A stretch of 64,000 nt of DNA from Aquisphaera giovannonii (GTDB lineage: Bacteria > Planctomycetota > Planctomycetia > Isosphaerales > Isosphaeraceae), in NCBI RefSeq assembly GCF_008087625.1, contig NZ_CP042997.1, positions 7,626,001 to 7,690,000 of the forward strand, in the 5' to 3' direction. Below, in pieces: positions 34,595 to 44,002 of the stretch (its first letter is position 1; every line of letters begins with the position of its first letter). The notes under the pieces are model-generated. The model saw only the letters and a program-made list of their open reading frames with translations. It was not told where the DNA came from and ran no database searches. Both the position numbers and the translations under genes were made by a program.

Positions 34595-34910
34595 GGACCT
34601 CGACCCTCACTGGTTCATGACGCTTCGGCTCGTACGCGGGGACTCGGCACTCTCGTCCATCAGATCTCATGCGGAGGTCGGTGAGTCTACCCCCGGCCGC
34701 GAAGCCCCGGGATGATTCCGGAGTCGTAACGCCCCTCCGAGAACATCCGCTCGATTCGGACGGAACCGCATGTTAAACAATTTGCGAACAAATCGTGGAC
34801 AGATCGCGTGGTGGGGGATAGGATGCGAGTCGACCTCGACGATAGGCCGCGCCGATCGCACCCCAGCGACGCGATGCCGACTCGTCCCTTGTTGACAGGG
34901 GAACTCATCC
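34595..34910. other. Divergent promoter region
   Basis: 316 bases between the divergent FG-GAP and DUF1559 genes. The stretch 34760-34800 is AT-rich (around GTTAAACAATTTGCG) and probably holds regulatory sites, but no convincing -35/-10 pair was assigned. AGGGGAAC at about 34897-34904 serves as ribosome site for the gene at 34911. No gene is seen. Confidence 0.4.
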
Positions 34911-35987
34911 ATGAGCTCGCGTCCGACCCTGCTGCGCGCCCCGGCACGCGCCCGCGTCGCATTCACGCTGATCGAGCTGCTGGTCGTGATCGCGATCATC
35001 GCCGTCCTGATCGCGCTACTGCTGCCGGCGGTCCAGTCGGCGCGGGAGGCGGCCCGCCGCGCGGCGTGCGTCAACAACCTCAAGCAGATCGGCCTGGCGC
35101 TCGCCAACTACGAGAGCGCGGTGGGGGCCTTGCCGCCGGCGGGGAAATCCACGTATCGCAACGGTCCCACGGTAGGCATGCAGTTCGTCGACGGGATGGG
35201 CCTGTTCCCGCGGATCCTGCCGTTCCTGGAGGCCTGGACGACCTTCGACGCGATCAACTTTTCGCTCGATTACAACCACATCACCGGGGCCAACTTCACG
35301 GGATGCAGCCAGGTGCTCTCCGTCCTGATCTGCCCGTCGGCCACGCGCGTGCCGGACGGCGGCAGGGACGCGCCGGAGCCCGCGGACCCGGCCTCGAGCG
35401 CGACGGGCAGCGGCTATGGCGTGACCGATTACAGCGGCCTGGCCGCGACGACGATCGACCCGCTGGGCCGCACCGGCCAGCCGGGCAGCAACCCGATCGC
35501 GGTGTATCGCAACAGCCCTTCCATGACGGACGGGATGTTCAAGCAAGGCTGCCGCCGCTATTCGTCGATCACCGACGGGCTGAGCCAGACGATGGCCATC
35601 GCCGAGTGTGCCGGCCGTGACGCCCGATTCCTGAGCGGCGCGACGGAGGACTACTACAGCCCCGTGACCTCGAAAGTCCGGCCTGTCCCCCCGGGGCACC
35701 GCCGCTGCTGGCGATGGGCGGAGGCGGACGGCGCCCTCATCTCGTCCACGGTGATCAACAACAAGGGCACGCCCAGCCACGAGGACTCCCAGTACCCGCA
35801 GTCCGGCCCCTCCATGGACAACGGCGCCGGGGCGAATGACGAGATCTACGGCTTCCATCCCGGCGGCGTGAACCTGCTGATGGGCGACGGCTCGGTGAAA
35901 TTCGTCCGCGAAGCGCTCAACATCCTGATCCAGCGCGCCTTGATCACGCCCAACGGCTCGGAAGTCGTCTCGAGCAGCGACTACTGA
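34911..35987 (+). CDS. DUF1559 prepilin-like protein, second copy
   Basis: 358 residues. The prepilin motif [17 protein letters not shown] starts at about residue 17, followed by the family's [16 protein letters not shown]; the C-terminal motif [18 protein letters not shown] has the H-x9-DG pattern (His316). The middle part, with [16 protein letters not shown], matches the family. Unlike the copy at 1540 it has no lipoprotein partner. The GH5 gene starts 67 bases downstream and may be co-transcribed. Confidence 0.9.
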   Translation: MSSRPTLLRAPARARVAFTLIELLVVIAIIAVLIALLLPAVQSAREAARRAACVNNLKQIGLALANYESAVGALPPAGKSTYRNGPTVGMQFVDGMGLFPRILPFLEAWTTFDAINFSLDYNHITGANFTGCSQVLSVLICPSATRVPDGGRDAPEPADPASSATGSGYGVTDYSGLAATTIDPLGRTGQPGSNPIAVYRNSPSMTDGMFKQGCRRYSSITDGLSQTMAIAECAGRDARFLSGATEDYYSPVTSKVRPVPPGHRRCWRWAEADGALISSTVINNKGTPSHEDSQYPQSGPSMDNGAGANDEIYGFHPGGVNLLMGDGSVKFVREALNILIQRALITPNGSEVVSSSDY

Positions 35988-36054
35988 CCCGACATCGTCA
36001 GAATCACGCGCCGTCCCCGACGGGGAGGCAGGACGACTCGAGGAGGATACGCTC

Positions 36055-37278
36055 GTGAAACGTGGCATCCTTGCGGTCCTCGCGGTCGCCGCCTGCCTCC
36101 CCGCCCGGGCCGCCGCGCCCACCAAGGGGTTCGTCGCCGCCGACGGGCCCCGACTAGTCATCGACGGCCGGGAATTCCGCGCGGTCGGCGTCAACGTGCC
36201 CCACCTCCATCAGATCTACCTGGGGACTTGGTTCCACCTCGATCAATTCTACGGCACACGAGAGAAGGCGAAGGCCGCCGCCGTGGAGGCGGTGGAGGAC
36301 GCCTCGCGGAGCGGGATGGCATTCATCCGCTTCTTCGCCGGGCCGGGCTACCCGATCGAGGCCCATCGGCTCTACGGACGCGACCCGGCCGCTTATTGGC
36401 GGGGGATGGACGAACTCTTCGCCCTTTGCCGGAGCAAGGGGGTCCGCCTGATCCCTTGCCTGAATGTCGCCTCATTCCACGCCGACGCAGGAGAGCCGCG
36501 GGGCGCGGTCCTCGATGCGAGCTCCAGGACCCATCGCGCCTGCCGCAGTTACGTCCGTGCCTTCGTATCGCGTTACAAGGACGATCCGACCGTCCTGCTC
36601 TGGGAGCTTGAGAATGAGCTCATGCTCGCGGCCGACGTGGACATGAGGGGCGACGCGCTCCTTCCCCGCGGCGTGTATCCCGAAGGCGCCACTGTGCGAG
36701 AGGTCGGGACTCGCGAGGACTCCCTGACCTGGGAGATGACGCAACGACTCTATCGCGACCAGGCCGCGTTCATCCGCTCGATCGACCCGAATCACCTCGT
36801 CACCAGCGGCGACGCGGGCGTCCGCCCCGAGGCGACGAGCCGCCGCGAGACTTTCCCCGATTTCCGGTACCGCGACGACTCCTGGCGCGAGCACCTGGCC
36901 AACGAGTTGGCCGCCCAGCCCGAGCCCCTCGGCGTCTACAGCCTTCACCACTATGGCCCGGCCGACCCCGGCCCGAAGGGCTGCGGCCTCGACGCCCTCG
37001 AGCGTGCCCGACACACCGCCCGCGCCATCCGCGCGGCCGGCGTGCCGCTCCTCATCGGCGAGCTCGGGCAGGACAAGCCAACGTTCCGGTCCGACCCGGA
37101 GGCCCGCTGGGCTAGGGCCTATCTCGACATGGCCGAGGCGGAGGGCATCTCCTTGATCGCCCTCTGGGTCTGGCATTTCCCCTGGCAGCCGGAGCTGACC
37201 CTCGACGGCCGCTCGCATCCGACGCTCATCCGGCGAGCCCGGGAATTCAACTCCCGGCACGCGGCCAGCGGCCGATGA
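36055..37278 (+). CDS. GH5-like glycoside hydrolase (mannanase/cellulase type)
   Basis: 407 residues with a signal peptide ending at about residue 20 (PARAAA). The GH5 barrel shows VGVNVPHLHQIYLG, FIRFFAG, LLWELENELML with acid/base Glu188 after Asn187, GVYSLHHYG, and LLIGELGQ with nucleophile Glu336. Family members of this shape cleave beta-mannan or other beta-glycans. The C-terminus LIALWVWHFPWQPE resembles the barrel closure. Export suggests extracellular or periplasmic polysaccharide breakdown along with the GH39, GH127 and DUF1080 proteins of this region. It converges on the DUF1080 gene with 57 bases between the stops. Confidence 0.85.
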   Translation: MKRGILAVLAVAACLPARAAAPTKGFVAADGPRLVIDGREFRAVGVNVPHLHQIYLGTWFHLDQFYGTREKAKAAAVEAVEDASRSGMAFIRFFAGPGYPIEAHRLYGRDPAAYWRGMDELFALCRSKGVRLIPCLNVASFHADAGEPRGAVLDASSRTHRACRSYVRAFVSRYKDDPTVLLWELENELMLAADVDMRGDALLPRGVYPEGATVREVGTREDSLTWEMTQRLYRDQAAFIRSIDPNHLVTSGDAGVRPEATSRRETFPDFRYRDDSWREHLANELAAQPEPLGVYSLHHYGPADPGPKGCGLDALERARHTARAIRAAGVPLLIGELGQDKPTFRSDPEARWARAYLDMAEAEGISLIALWVWHFPWQPELTLDGRSHPTLIRRAREFNSRHAASGR

Positions 37279-37335
37279 CGGCGAGGCCGCGTCTCGCGGC
37301 GAGTGCGGCCCCGCCGGATGTCCCGCCAGGCCTCG

Positions 37336-37971
37336 TCAATCCAGCTCGGTGATCTCGATGTCCTTGAAACGGACCTCCATGGGCGGGCCGGCGTGGGTCT
37401 GGAGGGCGATGATGCCCTCGTCGTCGAACTTCTCGTCCTCGCGATCGATGACGCAGGTCCCGTTCAGCTCGACCTTGAGGTGCTTGCCCTTGAACGTGAT
37501 CACGAATTCGTTCCAGTCGCCCGGCCTGACGAGCTCCTTGGCCTTCTGCTCGTCGTAGCGCTCGAGGATGCCCCGCCCGCGCTCCTCGTAGAGCAGGCCC
37601 CAGTAACCTTCGGCGATGTCCGCCTGGGGGCCCGACACGGCGCCGTCGGCGGCCCGCTTGCTCCGGATCTGGATCCCCGAGTTGCCGTCCTTGTACTTCA
37701 CCTTGGCCTTGAGGACGAAGTTCCGGTAGGGCTTCTCCGTCACGAGGAACTCGTTCTTCTTGAGCTGGCCTTCCCTGGTGCGGCCGACGATCTCGCCGTC
37801 CTCGACGGAGAAGATCTCCTTGTCGTCGGGCGTGACCCAGCCGGAGAGGTCCTTGCCGTTGAACAGGGCGTGGGATTTGCCGGTCTCCTGGGCGGTGGCC
37901 GACGCGGGCTGGAGGACGAGCGTGCCCAGGACCGTCAATCCTGCGGCGAGGAGGCGCGGGGTCTTTCGCAT
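37336..37971 (-). CDS. DUF1080 protein (3-keto-disaccharide hydrolase domain), second copy
   Basis: 211 residues from ATG 37971 with a signal peptide to about residue 28 (PASATAQ). Signatures: HALFNGKDLSGWVTPDD at the N-terminus of the fold, KVKYKDGNSGIQIRSKR, PQADIAEGYWGLLYEER, GDWNEFVITFKGKHLKVELNG split by the usual beta-turns, and the end MEVRFKDIEITELD. This is the short, single-domain form. The role is as for the paralogue at 4331: hydrolysis of 3-keto-glycosides outside the cytoplasm, by family inference. The start region overlaps nothing; hpnC is divergent 180 bases away. Confidence 0.88.
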   Translation of the reverse strand: MRKTPRLLAAGLTVLGTLVLQPASATAQETGKSHALFNGKDLSGWVTPDDKEIFSVEDGEIVGRTREGQLKKNEFLVTEKPYRNFVLKAKVKYKDGNSGIQIRSKRAADGAVSGPQADIAEGYWGLLYEERGRGILERYDEQKAKELVRPGDWNEFVITFKGKHLKVELNGTCVIDREDEKFDDEGIIALQTHAGPPMEVRFKDIEITELD

Positions 37972-38150
37972 GGTTTGATTCCAGCATGGCGGGAGGGTGC
38001 GGCGGCCCGGGTGGCCGCCCCGGCTGGCGATTGTCGCCCGGCCGGAGGCGACGGTCAACGAGCGACCGCCCGGCTGGCAAGCGGCCGGCCCGGCCATTAG
38101 AATCGACGCCTTGCCGGCCTGGGGGCCGGATCGCGAGGGCACTGCGGCTC

Positions 38151-39134
38151 ATGTCTTTCCAGGACGACCTGCGGCGGTTCGGGCCGGGCTCCTCGGCCCG
38201 CGTGACGCGTGACGAGGCGATGGCCTATTGCGCGCGGCTGGCCGCGACGCACTATGAAAACTTCAGCGTCATCACCTGGCTCACGCCCCGCGAGCACCGA
38301 CCGGCCTTCGCGAGCATCTACGGCTTCTGCCGCTGGGCGGACGACCTCGGGGACGAGGTCGGCGACCGGGATGAGTCCCTGCGGCTCCTCGCATGGTGGC
38401 GAGACGAGTTGCGGGCGATGTACGCCGGGGAGGCGAGGCATCCCGTGATGATCGCCCTGCGCGAGACCGTCGCCCAATACGCCATCCCCATCGGGCCCTT
38501 CTCGGCCCTCATCGACGCCTTTGTCCAGGACCAGCACGTCGCGGAATATCAGACCTTCGAGCAGCTCCTGGACTACTGCAGGCGATCGGCGGACCCGGTG
38601 GGGCACCTGGTCCTGTACGTCGCCGGTGCCTTCGACGAGGAGAATGCGAGGCTGTCGAACCAGACCTGCACGGCGCTGCAGCTCGCCAACTTCTGGCAGG
38701 ACGTCGCCCGCGACCTGGCCATCGGCCGGATCTACCTTCCGCGAGAGGACCGCGAGCGATTCGGCTACCCGGACGCGGACCTGCGTGCCCTCCGGTTCAC
38801 CCCGCAATTCCGGGAGCTACTCCGGTTCGAGGTCGGCAGGGCCCGCGAGATGCTCGAGCGCGGGCGTGCCCTCGTGCCGCGGATCCCGGGGCCGATCGCG
38901 GTGGACGTGGACCTCTTCTCGAGGGGCGGGCTGGCCATCCTCGACCGCATCGAGGCCAGGGGGTACGACGTGCTGTCGTCCCGGCCGGCGCTGAGCAAGC
39001 TGACCAAGGCCGGCCTGCTCGCGAGGGCGGTCGTCTCGCTCACGCTGGCCCGCCGCGGCAGGAGGGCCGCGAGGGCGGCCTCGCCCCCCGTCGAGATGGC
39101 CCCGGCCGGATCCTCCGGCGGGAGGCGGCCGTGA
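38151..39134 (+). CDS. hpnC: Squalene synthase HpnC
   Basis: 327 residues from ATG 38151. HpnC converts hydroxysqualene diphosphate-type intermediates in the three-step HpnCDE route from farnesyl diphosphate to squalene. The trans-isoprenyl synthase fold shows the first Asp-rich motif CRWADDLGDEVGD (Asp64-68) and the second LANFWQDVARDLAIGR, with family segments TREHRP-like (LTPREHRPAFASIYGF) and RIYLPREDRERFGY. The stop overlaps the hpnD GTG by 4 bases (GTGA at 39131-39134), indicating translational coupling. Confidence 0.95.
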   Translation: MSFQDDLRRFGPGSSARVTRDEAMAYCARLAATHYENFSVITWLTPREHRPAFASIYGFCRWADDLGDEVGDRDESLRLLAWWRDELRAMYAGEARHPVMIALRETVAQYAIPIGPFSALIDAFVQDQHVAEYQTFEQLLDYCRRSADPVGHLVLYVAGAFDEENARLSNQTCTALQLANFWQDVARDLAIGRIYLPREDRERFGYPDADLRALRFTPQFRELLRFEVGRAREMLERGRALVPRIPGPIAVDVDLFSRGGLAILDRIEARGYDVLSSRPALSKLTKAGLLARAVVSLTLARRGRRAARAASPPVEMAPAGSSGGRRP

Positions 39135-40036
39135 CCGGCGACGGGGCGCTCGCCGCGAGCTACGCGTTCTGCGACCGCCTCGCCCGCCGCGAGGCCAGGA
39201 ATTTCTACCCGGCCTTCCGCCTCCTCCCGGCGGACCGTCGCCGGTCCATGTGCGCGCTGTACGCCTTCATGCGGCACACGGACGACCTGGCGGACGGGCC
39301 GGGTACCGAGGCAACCAAGGTGGAGGCGCTCGAGGGATGGAGCCGGACTCTGGACGACGCGCTCGCCGGCGGATCGGGCCAATGGCCGGGCCTGCCGGCG
39401 CTCGCGGACGCCGTCTCCCGGCACGACATCCCGGCCCACCTGCTCCACGATGTCATCCGCGGGGTCTCGATGGACATCCGGCCCAGGCCGTTCGCGACCT
39501 TCGAGGACCTGGCGGAATACTGCTACCTGGTCGCCTCCGTCGTCGGCCTCTGCTGCATCCACATCTGGGGCTTCCGCTCCGAGGGGGGCCGGGCCGAGCG
39601 GCTGGCCGAGGGCTGCGGCATCGCCCTCCAGCTCACGAATATCCTCCGGGACCTCCGCGAGGATGCGAGGGGCGGCCGAGTCTACCTGCCCGCGGACGAC
39701 ATGGCCCGCTTCGGCGTGACCGCCGAGGACCTCCTGGCGGACCGGCCCAGCGAGCGCCTGCGGGAGTTGATCGCGTTCGAGGCGTCCCGCGCGTACTCAT
39801 TCTACGAGCAGTCCCGAGACCTGGTCCCGCTGGTCGACGCGCCCGGCCGGCCCGTGCTCGTGACGATCTCCGGCATCTACCGGGCCCTGCTCGACGAGAT
39901 CGTCCGGCGCGACTACAACGTGCTGGAGCGGCGGGTCCGCGTGCCCGCCTGGAGGAAGGCCGCCATCGCCCTTGCATCCCTACGCACCCGGTTCCTCCGG
40001 CCCCCCGCGACACGGATCCAGACCCCGGTCCCATGA
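39131..40036 (+). CDS. hpnD: Presqualene diphosphate synthase HpnD
   Basis: 301 residues from GTG 39131. HpnD condenses two farnesyl diphosphates to presqualene diphosphate, the first step of the HpnCDE route. Motifs: ARNFYPAFRLLP, MRHTDDLAD (Asp51-55), YCYLVASVVGLCCIHIWG and LTNILRDLREDARGGRVYLP. The start overlaps the hpnC stop and the stop overlaps the hpnE start (ATGA at 40033-40036), so the three proteins are made in a coupled fashion. The C-terminus ends with a short basic tail. Confidence 0.95.
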   Translation: MTGDGALAASYAFCDRLARREARNFYPAFRLLPADRRRSMCALYAFMRHTDDLADGPGTEATKVEALEGWSRTLDDALAGGSGQWPGLPALADAVSRHDIPAHLLHDVIRGVSMDIRPRPFATFEDLAEYCYLVASVVGLCCIHIWGFRSEGGRAERLAEGCGIALQLTNILRDLREDARGGRVYLPADDMARFGVTAEDLLADRPSERLRELIAFEASRAYSFYEQSRDLVPLVDAPGRPVLVTISGIYRALLDEIVRRDYNVLERRVRVPAWRKAAIALASLRTRFLRPPATRIQTPVP

Positions 40037-41541
40037 CGATCGAGCTCCCCGCGCCCCCCCATCCGACGACTCCCCTCCCCCCCCCTCCGCACGTCGCCAT
40101 CGCGGGCGGTGGGCTCGCCGGCCTGGCGGCGGCCGCCGCGCTCGCCGACCGCGGGCTCCGCATCACGCTGCTGGAGAGCCGCCCGAGGCTCGGGGGACGC
40201 GCCAGCTCGTTCGTGGACCCGGCGACCGGCGAGAAGGTCGACAACTGCCAACACGTGAGCATGCGATGCTGCACGAACCTCGCGGATTTCTGCCGTCGCG
40301 TGGGGATCGACGGCCTCTTCCGCACCGAGCCGGCCGTCACCTTCCTCGGCCCCGCGGGGAAGGTGTCCCGCCTCGCCGCCGGCATCCTGCCGGCCCCGCT
40401 GCACCTGGCCGGGAGCTTCCTCCGCGCCCGCTACCTGGGCCCGGTCGAGAAGCTCCGCGTGGGCTACGGACTGGCCCGGCTGGCCCTGGATCGGGGGGAT
40501 GAGGCCGGCCGCGGCGAGTCCTTCGCGGGCTGGCTCCTGCGTCACGGCCAGACGCCCCGGACGATGGACCTCTTCTGGTCCACCGTCCTGGTCTCCGCCC
40601 TCAACGAGCGACTCGACCGGATGGACGTCGGGCACGCGCGTAAGGTCTTCGTGGACGGCTTCCTGGCCACGAAGCACGGGTTCGAGATGGAGCTCCCGCT
40701 CGTCCCGCTTGGGGAGCTGTACGGGTCCAGGCTGGAGGACTGGCTGAGTGTCCACGGCGTCGACGTCCGCCTCACCACGGGGGTCAAGGAGGTGGAAGTC
40801 GACGACGAGGGGGCGCTGCGGGGCATGCGGCTACGCTCCGGCGAGCTGGTCGCCGCCGACTTCGTGGTCGTGGCCGTCCCATTCGATCGGGTGCGCTCGC
40901 TGCTGCCCGAATCGGCCGCGGAGCGGATCGAGGGCCTCGACCGCATCGGGCAGATGGAATCGTCCCCCATCACGGGGGTCCATCTCTGGTTCGATCGGGC
41001 CGTCTGTCCGTTCGACCACGTCGTCCTCCCCGGCAGGCTCGTGCAGTGGGTCTTCAACCACACGGCGATCCAGGGTCGCCCGGCGGCCGGGCCGGATGGC
41101 GGCCAGTACTTGCAGATCGTGATCAGCGCGTCGTACGACCTGCTGGGCAAGGGGCGTGATGAGATCCGCGAGGCCGTCCTCGCCGACCTGGCCGAGGTCT
41201 GGCCGGTGGTGAAGGACGCCCGGCTGATCCGCTCCTGGGTCGTGACGGAGCACGGCGCGACCTTCGCGGTCCGCCCGGGCGTCGAGGCGATCCGGCCGCC
41301 GCAGCGGACCGCCGTGGACGGCCTCTTCCTGGCCGGCGACTGGACCGACACCGGATGGCCGGCGACCATGGAGGGGGCCGTGCGGAGCGGTTACGCCGCG
41401 GCCCAGGGCATCCTGGCCGACCTCCAGAGGCCGGAACGGCTGATCCGGCGCGAGCTCGAGCCCGACCGGTTCGCGCGGTGGCTGTTGGGCGAAGGCCCCG
41501 CCCGCCGATCCGCCATTCCCCCGGCCCGCGTCCCGTGGTAA
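40033..41541 (+). CDS. hpnE: Hydroxysqualene dehydroxylase HpnE
   Basis: 502 residues. A flavin amine-oxidase/phytoene-desaturase-type protein: the FAD motif AIAGGGLAGLAAAAALADRG lies near the N-terminus after a Pro-rich leader, then LLESRPRLGGRASSF and the C-terminal FLAGDWTDTGWPATMEGAV motif that contacts FAD. HpnE reduces hydroxysqualene to squalene, completing the pathway. The product feeds hopanoid or sterol-like lipids; no shc cyclase is in this window. Translation is coupled to hpnD by a 4-base overlap. Confidence 0.95.
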   Translation: MTIELPAPPHPTTPLPPPPHVAIAGGGLAGLAAAAALADRGLRITLLESRPRLGGRASSFVDPATGEKVDNCQHVSMRCCTNLADFCRRVGIDGLFRTEPAVTFLGPAGKVSRLAAGILPAPLHLAGSFLRARYLGPVEKLRVGYGLARLALDRGDEAGRGESFAGWLLRHGQTPRTMDLFWSTVLVSALNERLDRMDVGHARKVFVDGFLATKHGFEMELPLVPLGELYGSRLEDWLSVHGVDVRLTTGVKEVEVDDEGALRGMRLRSGELVAADFVVVAVPFDRVRSLLPESAAERIEGLDRIGQMESSPITGVHLWFDRAVCPFDHVVLPGRLVQWVFNHTAIQGRPAAGPDGGQYLQIVISASYDLLGKGRDEIREAVLADLAEVWPVVKDARLIRSWVVTEHGATFAVRPGVEAIRPPQRTAVDGLFLAGDWTDTGWPATMEGAVRSGYAAAQGILADLQRPERLIRRELEPDRFARWLLGEGPARRSAIPPARVPW

Positions 41542-41698
41542 TGTCCGCTCCATCCGGGCGGGGCATGCCGCATTTCTCGCGTCCTCGGCATGTCCAGACC
41601 AATAGGTTCAAGCCGTCGGCGGCCGAACACCGAATCGTACATCCAGAGTTCCTGCGCATCGCGGCCCCCGGCCGGATCACGAACCCTCAGGATGAACG

Positions 41699-42562
41699 AT
41701 GGCAGCCTCCACGGACGGACGGACCCAGGGCAAGACGGTGAAGTCCCGTCCGCGATGGCTGCGGGCGCTCGGCGCGGACTCTCCGCCCGGGGAGCTCGAG
41801 ATCGGCGGGCGAGCCCACGCGCTGAGGGAGGTCTTCAAGCACGACTCCTGGGCCGCGACCGCGCTCTACGAGGGCCCGGGCGGCCGGCTCCGGATCGTCA
41901 AGCTGCACCGGCGGGCGCCGCTCGTGTTCCTCCCGATGCGCTGGGTCGGGCGCTGGACGGCGCGGAATGAGATCAGGCTCCTGGAAAGGCTCGGCGAGTT
42001 GGACGGGATCCCCGCCCTGGCCGGAGCGGTCACTCACGGGGGCGGCCCTCCGCTGGACAACGCGGTCGCCCGGGAGTTCCTCGAGGGGCACCCGCTCGGG
42101 GCCCGGGAGGCGGTCCCGGACGCGTTCTTCCCCCGCCTGCGGGCGCTCCTGGACGAGATGCACGCCCGGCGGGCGGTTTACGTGGACCTGCACAAGCGCG
42201 AGAACATCATCGTCGGCGAGGCTTCGCAGCCCTGCCTGATCGATTTCCAGATCAGCCTCCTCTGGCCGTCCTGGATGCCCAAGGGGGCGCTCTTCCGCAT
42301 CTTCGCGGGCAGCGACGACTACCACCTGATGAAGCACTGGAGCCGTTGCCGCCCGGACCAGTGCGGGATCGATCCGGAGGACTTCCGGAGCCGGATCCCC
42401 TGGTGGATCCGCGCCCACCGCTTCGTCGCGCGGCCCGTCCGCGAGCTGCGCCGGCGGATCCTGGTCCGCGTGGGCGTCCGCTCGGGCAAGGGGCGGGTGG
42501 AGACGGAAGCCTTCGCAGAACACGCGCTCCGTGATATAACGCCCCGCGAACGGGCCGCCTGA
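41699..42562 (+). CDS. Lipopolysaccharide-kinase-like protein
   Basis: 287 residues, no signal peptide. A small protein-kinase-like fold: LREVFKHDSWAATALYEG, a lysine in RIVKLHRR, a catalytic loop YVDLHKRENIIVG (Asp then Asn) and the metal site LIDFQIS in place of DFG. The pattern is closest to Kdo/WaaP-type lipopolysaccharide kinases, which phosphorylate sugars of lipid A core, rather than protein kinases. It follows hpnE after 157 bases and precedes a membrane phosphatase in the same direction. A role in phosphorylating an envelope lipid or glycan is inferred. Confidence 0.75.
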   Translation: MAASTDGRTQGKTVKSRPRWLRALGADSPPGELEIGGRAHALREVFKHDSWAATALYEGPGGRLRIVKLHRRAPLVFLPMRWVGRWTARNEIRLLERLGELDGIPALAGAVTHGGGPPLDNAVAREFLEGHPLGAREAVPDAFFPRLRALLDEMHARRAVYVDLHKRENIIVGEASQPCLIDFQISLLWPSWMPKGALFRIFAGSDDYHLMKHWSRCRPDQCGIDPEDFRSRIPWWIRAHRFVARPVRELRRRILVRVGVRSGKGRVETEAFAEHALRDITPRERAA

Positions 42563-42631
42563 GGCGGGGAGTCCGGGTTAGGCTCCCTCGGAAGGTCGAG
42601 CCGAACTCGCCTGAATCGAGGACTCGAACGC

Positions 42632-43990
42632 ATGACGCGCCCCCCTGCGCCAGGATGGCGATCGCGGCTGTGGCCCTGGCTCGTGCTCGCCGCGTCGGTC
42701 GTGCCGGCGGTCTGGTACGTGCTCGACTTCGAATCCGACGTCGACCCCGAGTTCCCCCGGGTCGTCCGGCCGACGTTCAACGCGTATCCGCCCCCCGCCT
42801 ACCGGTTCGCCGAGGCGGGCGACACGATCGATCACGTCGCGGTCTACGTCTCCTCGGCCGCGTTGGTCCTCTCCGCCTGGGGCGTCGCGCGCGGCCCGGT
42901 CCGCCGGCTCTGGCTCGCGGCCCTTGCGCTCTCGATCGCGGGATTCTGGCACGCGGCGACGCCGGGGCCCCTCGTGGATGGCTGGCACGGGCTCGGCTGG
43001 AGGAATCTCTGGAACCCCGCCGCCCCGACGGGCCTGAGGCTGGCGCTCGGCGCGGCCGCCTGCCTGCTGGCGGTGGCGGCCGCCCTCGGACTGTCGGGCA
43101 TCTCCCCAAGCCGGGCCTGGGAGGCGGCAAAGGGGCGTGGCATCCTCGGCCTGCTGATCGCCGCCGGCCTGCTCATGATCGCCCGCCAGCTATCCTGGAT
43201 CGATCGCGAGCCGTTCGGCTTCTGGCCCCGCTGGGCCTACGTCTGGGGACTGCTCGCCTGGGCGCTGGCGCTGGTCCGGGTCGTGCCGGCCGCACCGCCG
43301 GGATGGTCGCGTGCTGCGATCGTCGGAGGCATGGTGGTGGCGTCGCTGTCGCTCGATGTCACGGGCCGAGGCCTCTTCCGCTACCAGCGGCCCTTGCAGC
43401 GGCTGAGGGAGATCGTGCCGGGGCGCATCTACCTGAGCGCGATGCCCACGTACGAGGGCCTCGCGTTGGCCCAGCAACGCCACCACTTCAAGACGATCAT
43501 CAACCTCTTCCCCGAGTTCACGAAGGAGCGGAGCGAACGCCTGCCGGACGAGCTCCGGTTCGTCCGCGATCACGGGCTCGCGTACATCGGCAACGAGCCG
43601 ACCGACGACCCGACGGGCGAGGAGTTCATCGCCCGCACCCTGGAGGTCGCGAAGGATCCCGCGGCCTGGCCGATCCTGGTCCACTGCCACGCGAGCATGG
43701 ACCGCTCTCCCGCATGGGTGGGCCTCTATCGCTTCGCCATCCAGGGATGGCCGCTGGCCGACGCCATCCGCGAGATCGAGGTCCACCGCGGCCTGCGGCC
43801 TAAGGCGTCCGTCACGCTCCTGTACAACCGGATGATCCCGAGGCTGGCCCCCGACCGGGCCTCCAAGGATCCCACGGTCTCCCTGCTCCGCCAGTGCGCC
43901 GCGGGCGTACCCGATCCGGTCGCGGCGAGGTCCCGTCTTGCCGGCGGCCCGAAGGACAGGCCCGACGATCCCCCGCCACCCCGTAGGTGA
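42632..43990 (+). CDS. Membrane protein with dual-specificity phosphatase domain
   Basis: 452 residues. About seven hydrophobic segments in 1-250 (for example PWLVLAASVVPAVWYVL, AAACLLAVAAALGLSGI and AYVWGLLAWALALVRVV) anchor a C-terminal cysteine phosphatase domain. That domain has IYLSAMPTYEGLALAQ, a loop Asp in NEPTDDPTGEE and the P-loop VHCHASMDRSPA (Cys352, Arg358; C-x5-R). Similar DSP domains act on lipids (phosphatidylglycerophosphate-type) as well as proteins. Placed 69 bases after a sugar-kinase-like gene, it could form a phosphorylation/dephosphorylation pair at the membrane; this is inference. Confidence 0.82.
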   Translation: MTRPPAPGWRSRLWPWLVLAASVVPAVWYVLDFESDVDPEFPRVVRPTFNAYPPPAYRFAEAGDTIDHVAVYVSSAALVLSAWGVARGPVRRLWLAALALSIAGFWHAATPGPLVDGWHGLGWRNLWNPAAPTGLRLALGAAACLLAVAAALGLSGISPSRAWEAAKGRGILGLLIAAGLLMIARQLSWIDREPFGFWPRWAYVWGLLAWALALVRVVPAAPPGWSRAAIVGGMVVASLSLDVTGRGLFRYQRPLQRLREIVPGRIYLSAMPTYEGLALAQQRHHFKTIINLFPEFTKERSERLPDELRFVRDHGLAYIGNEPTDDPTGEEFIARTLEVAKDPAAWPILVHCHASMDRSPAWVGLYRFAIQGWPLADAIREIEVHRGLRPKASVTLLYNRMIPRLAPDRASKDPTVSLLRQCAAGVPDPVAARSRLAGGPKDRPDDPPPPRR

Positions 43991-44002
43991 CGGCCCGAGA
44001 TT

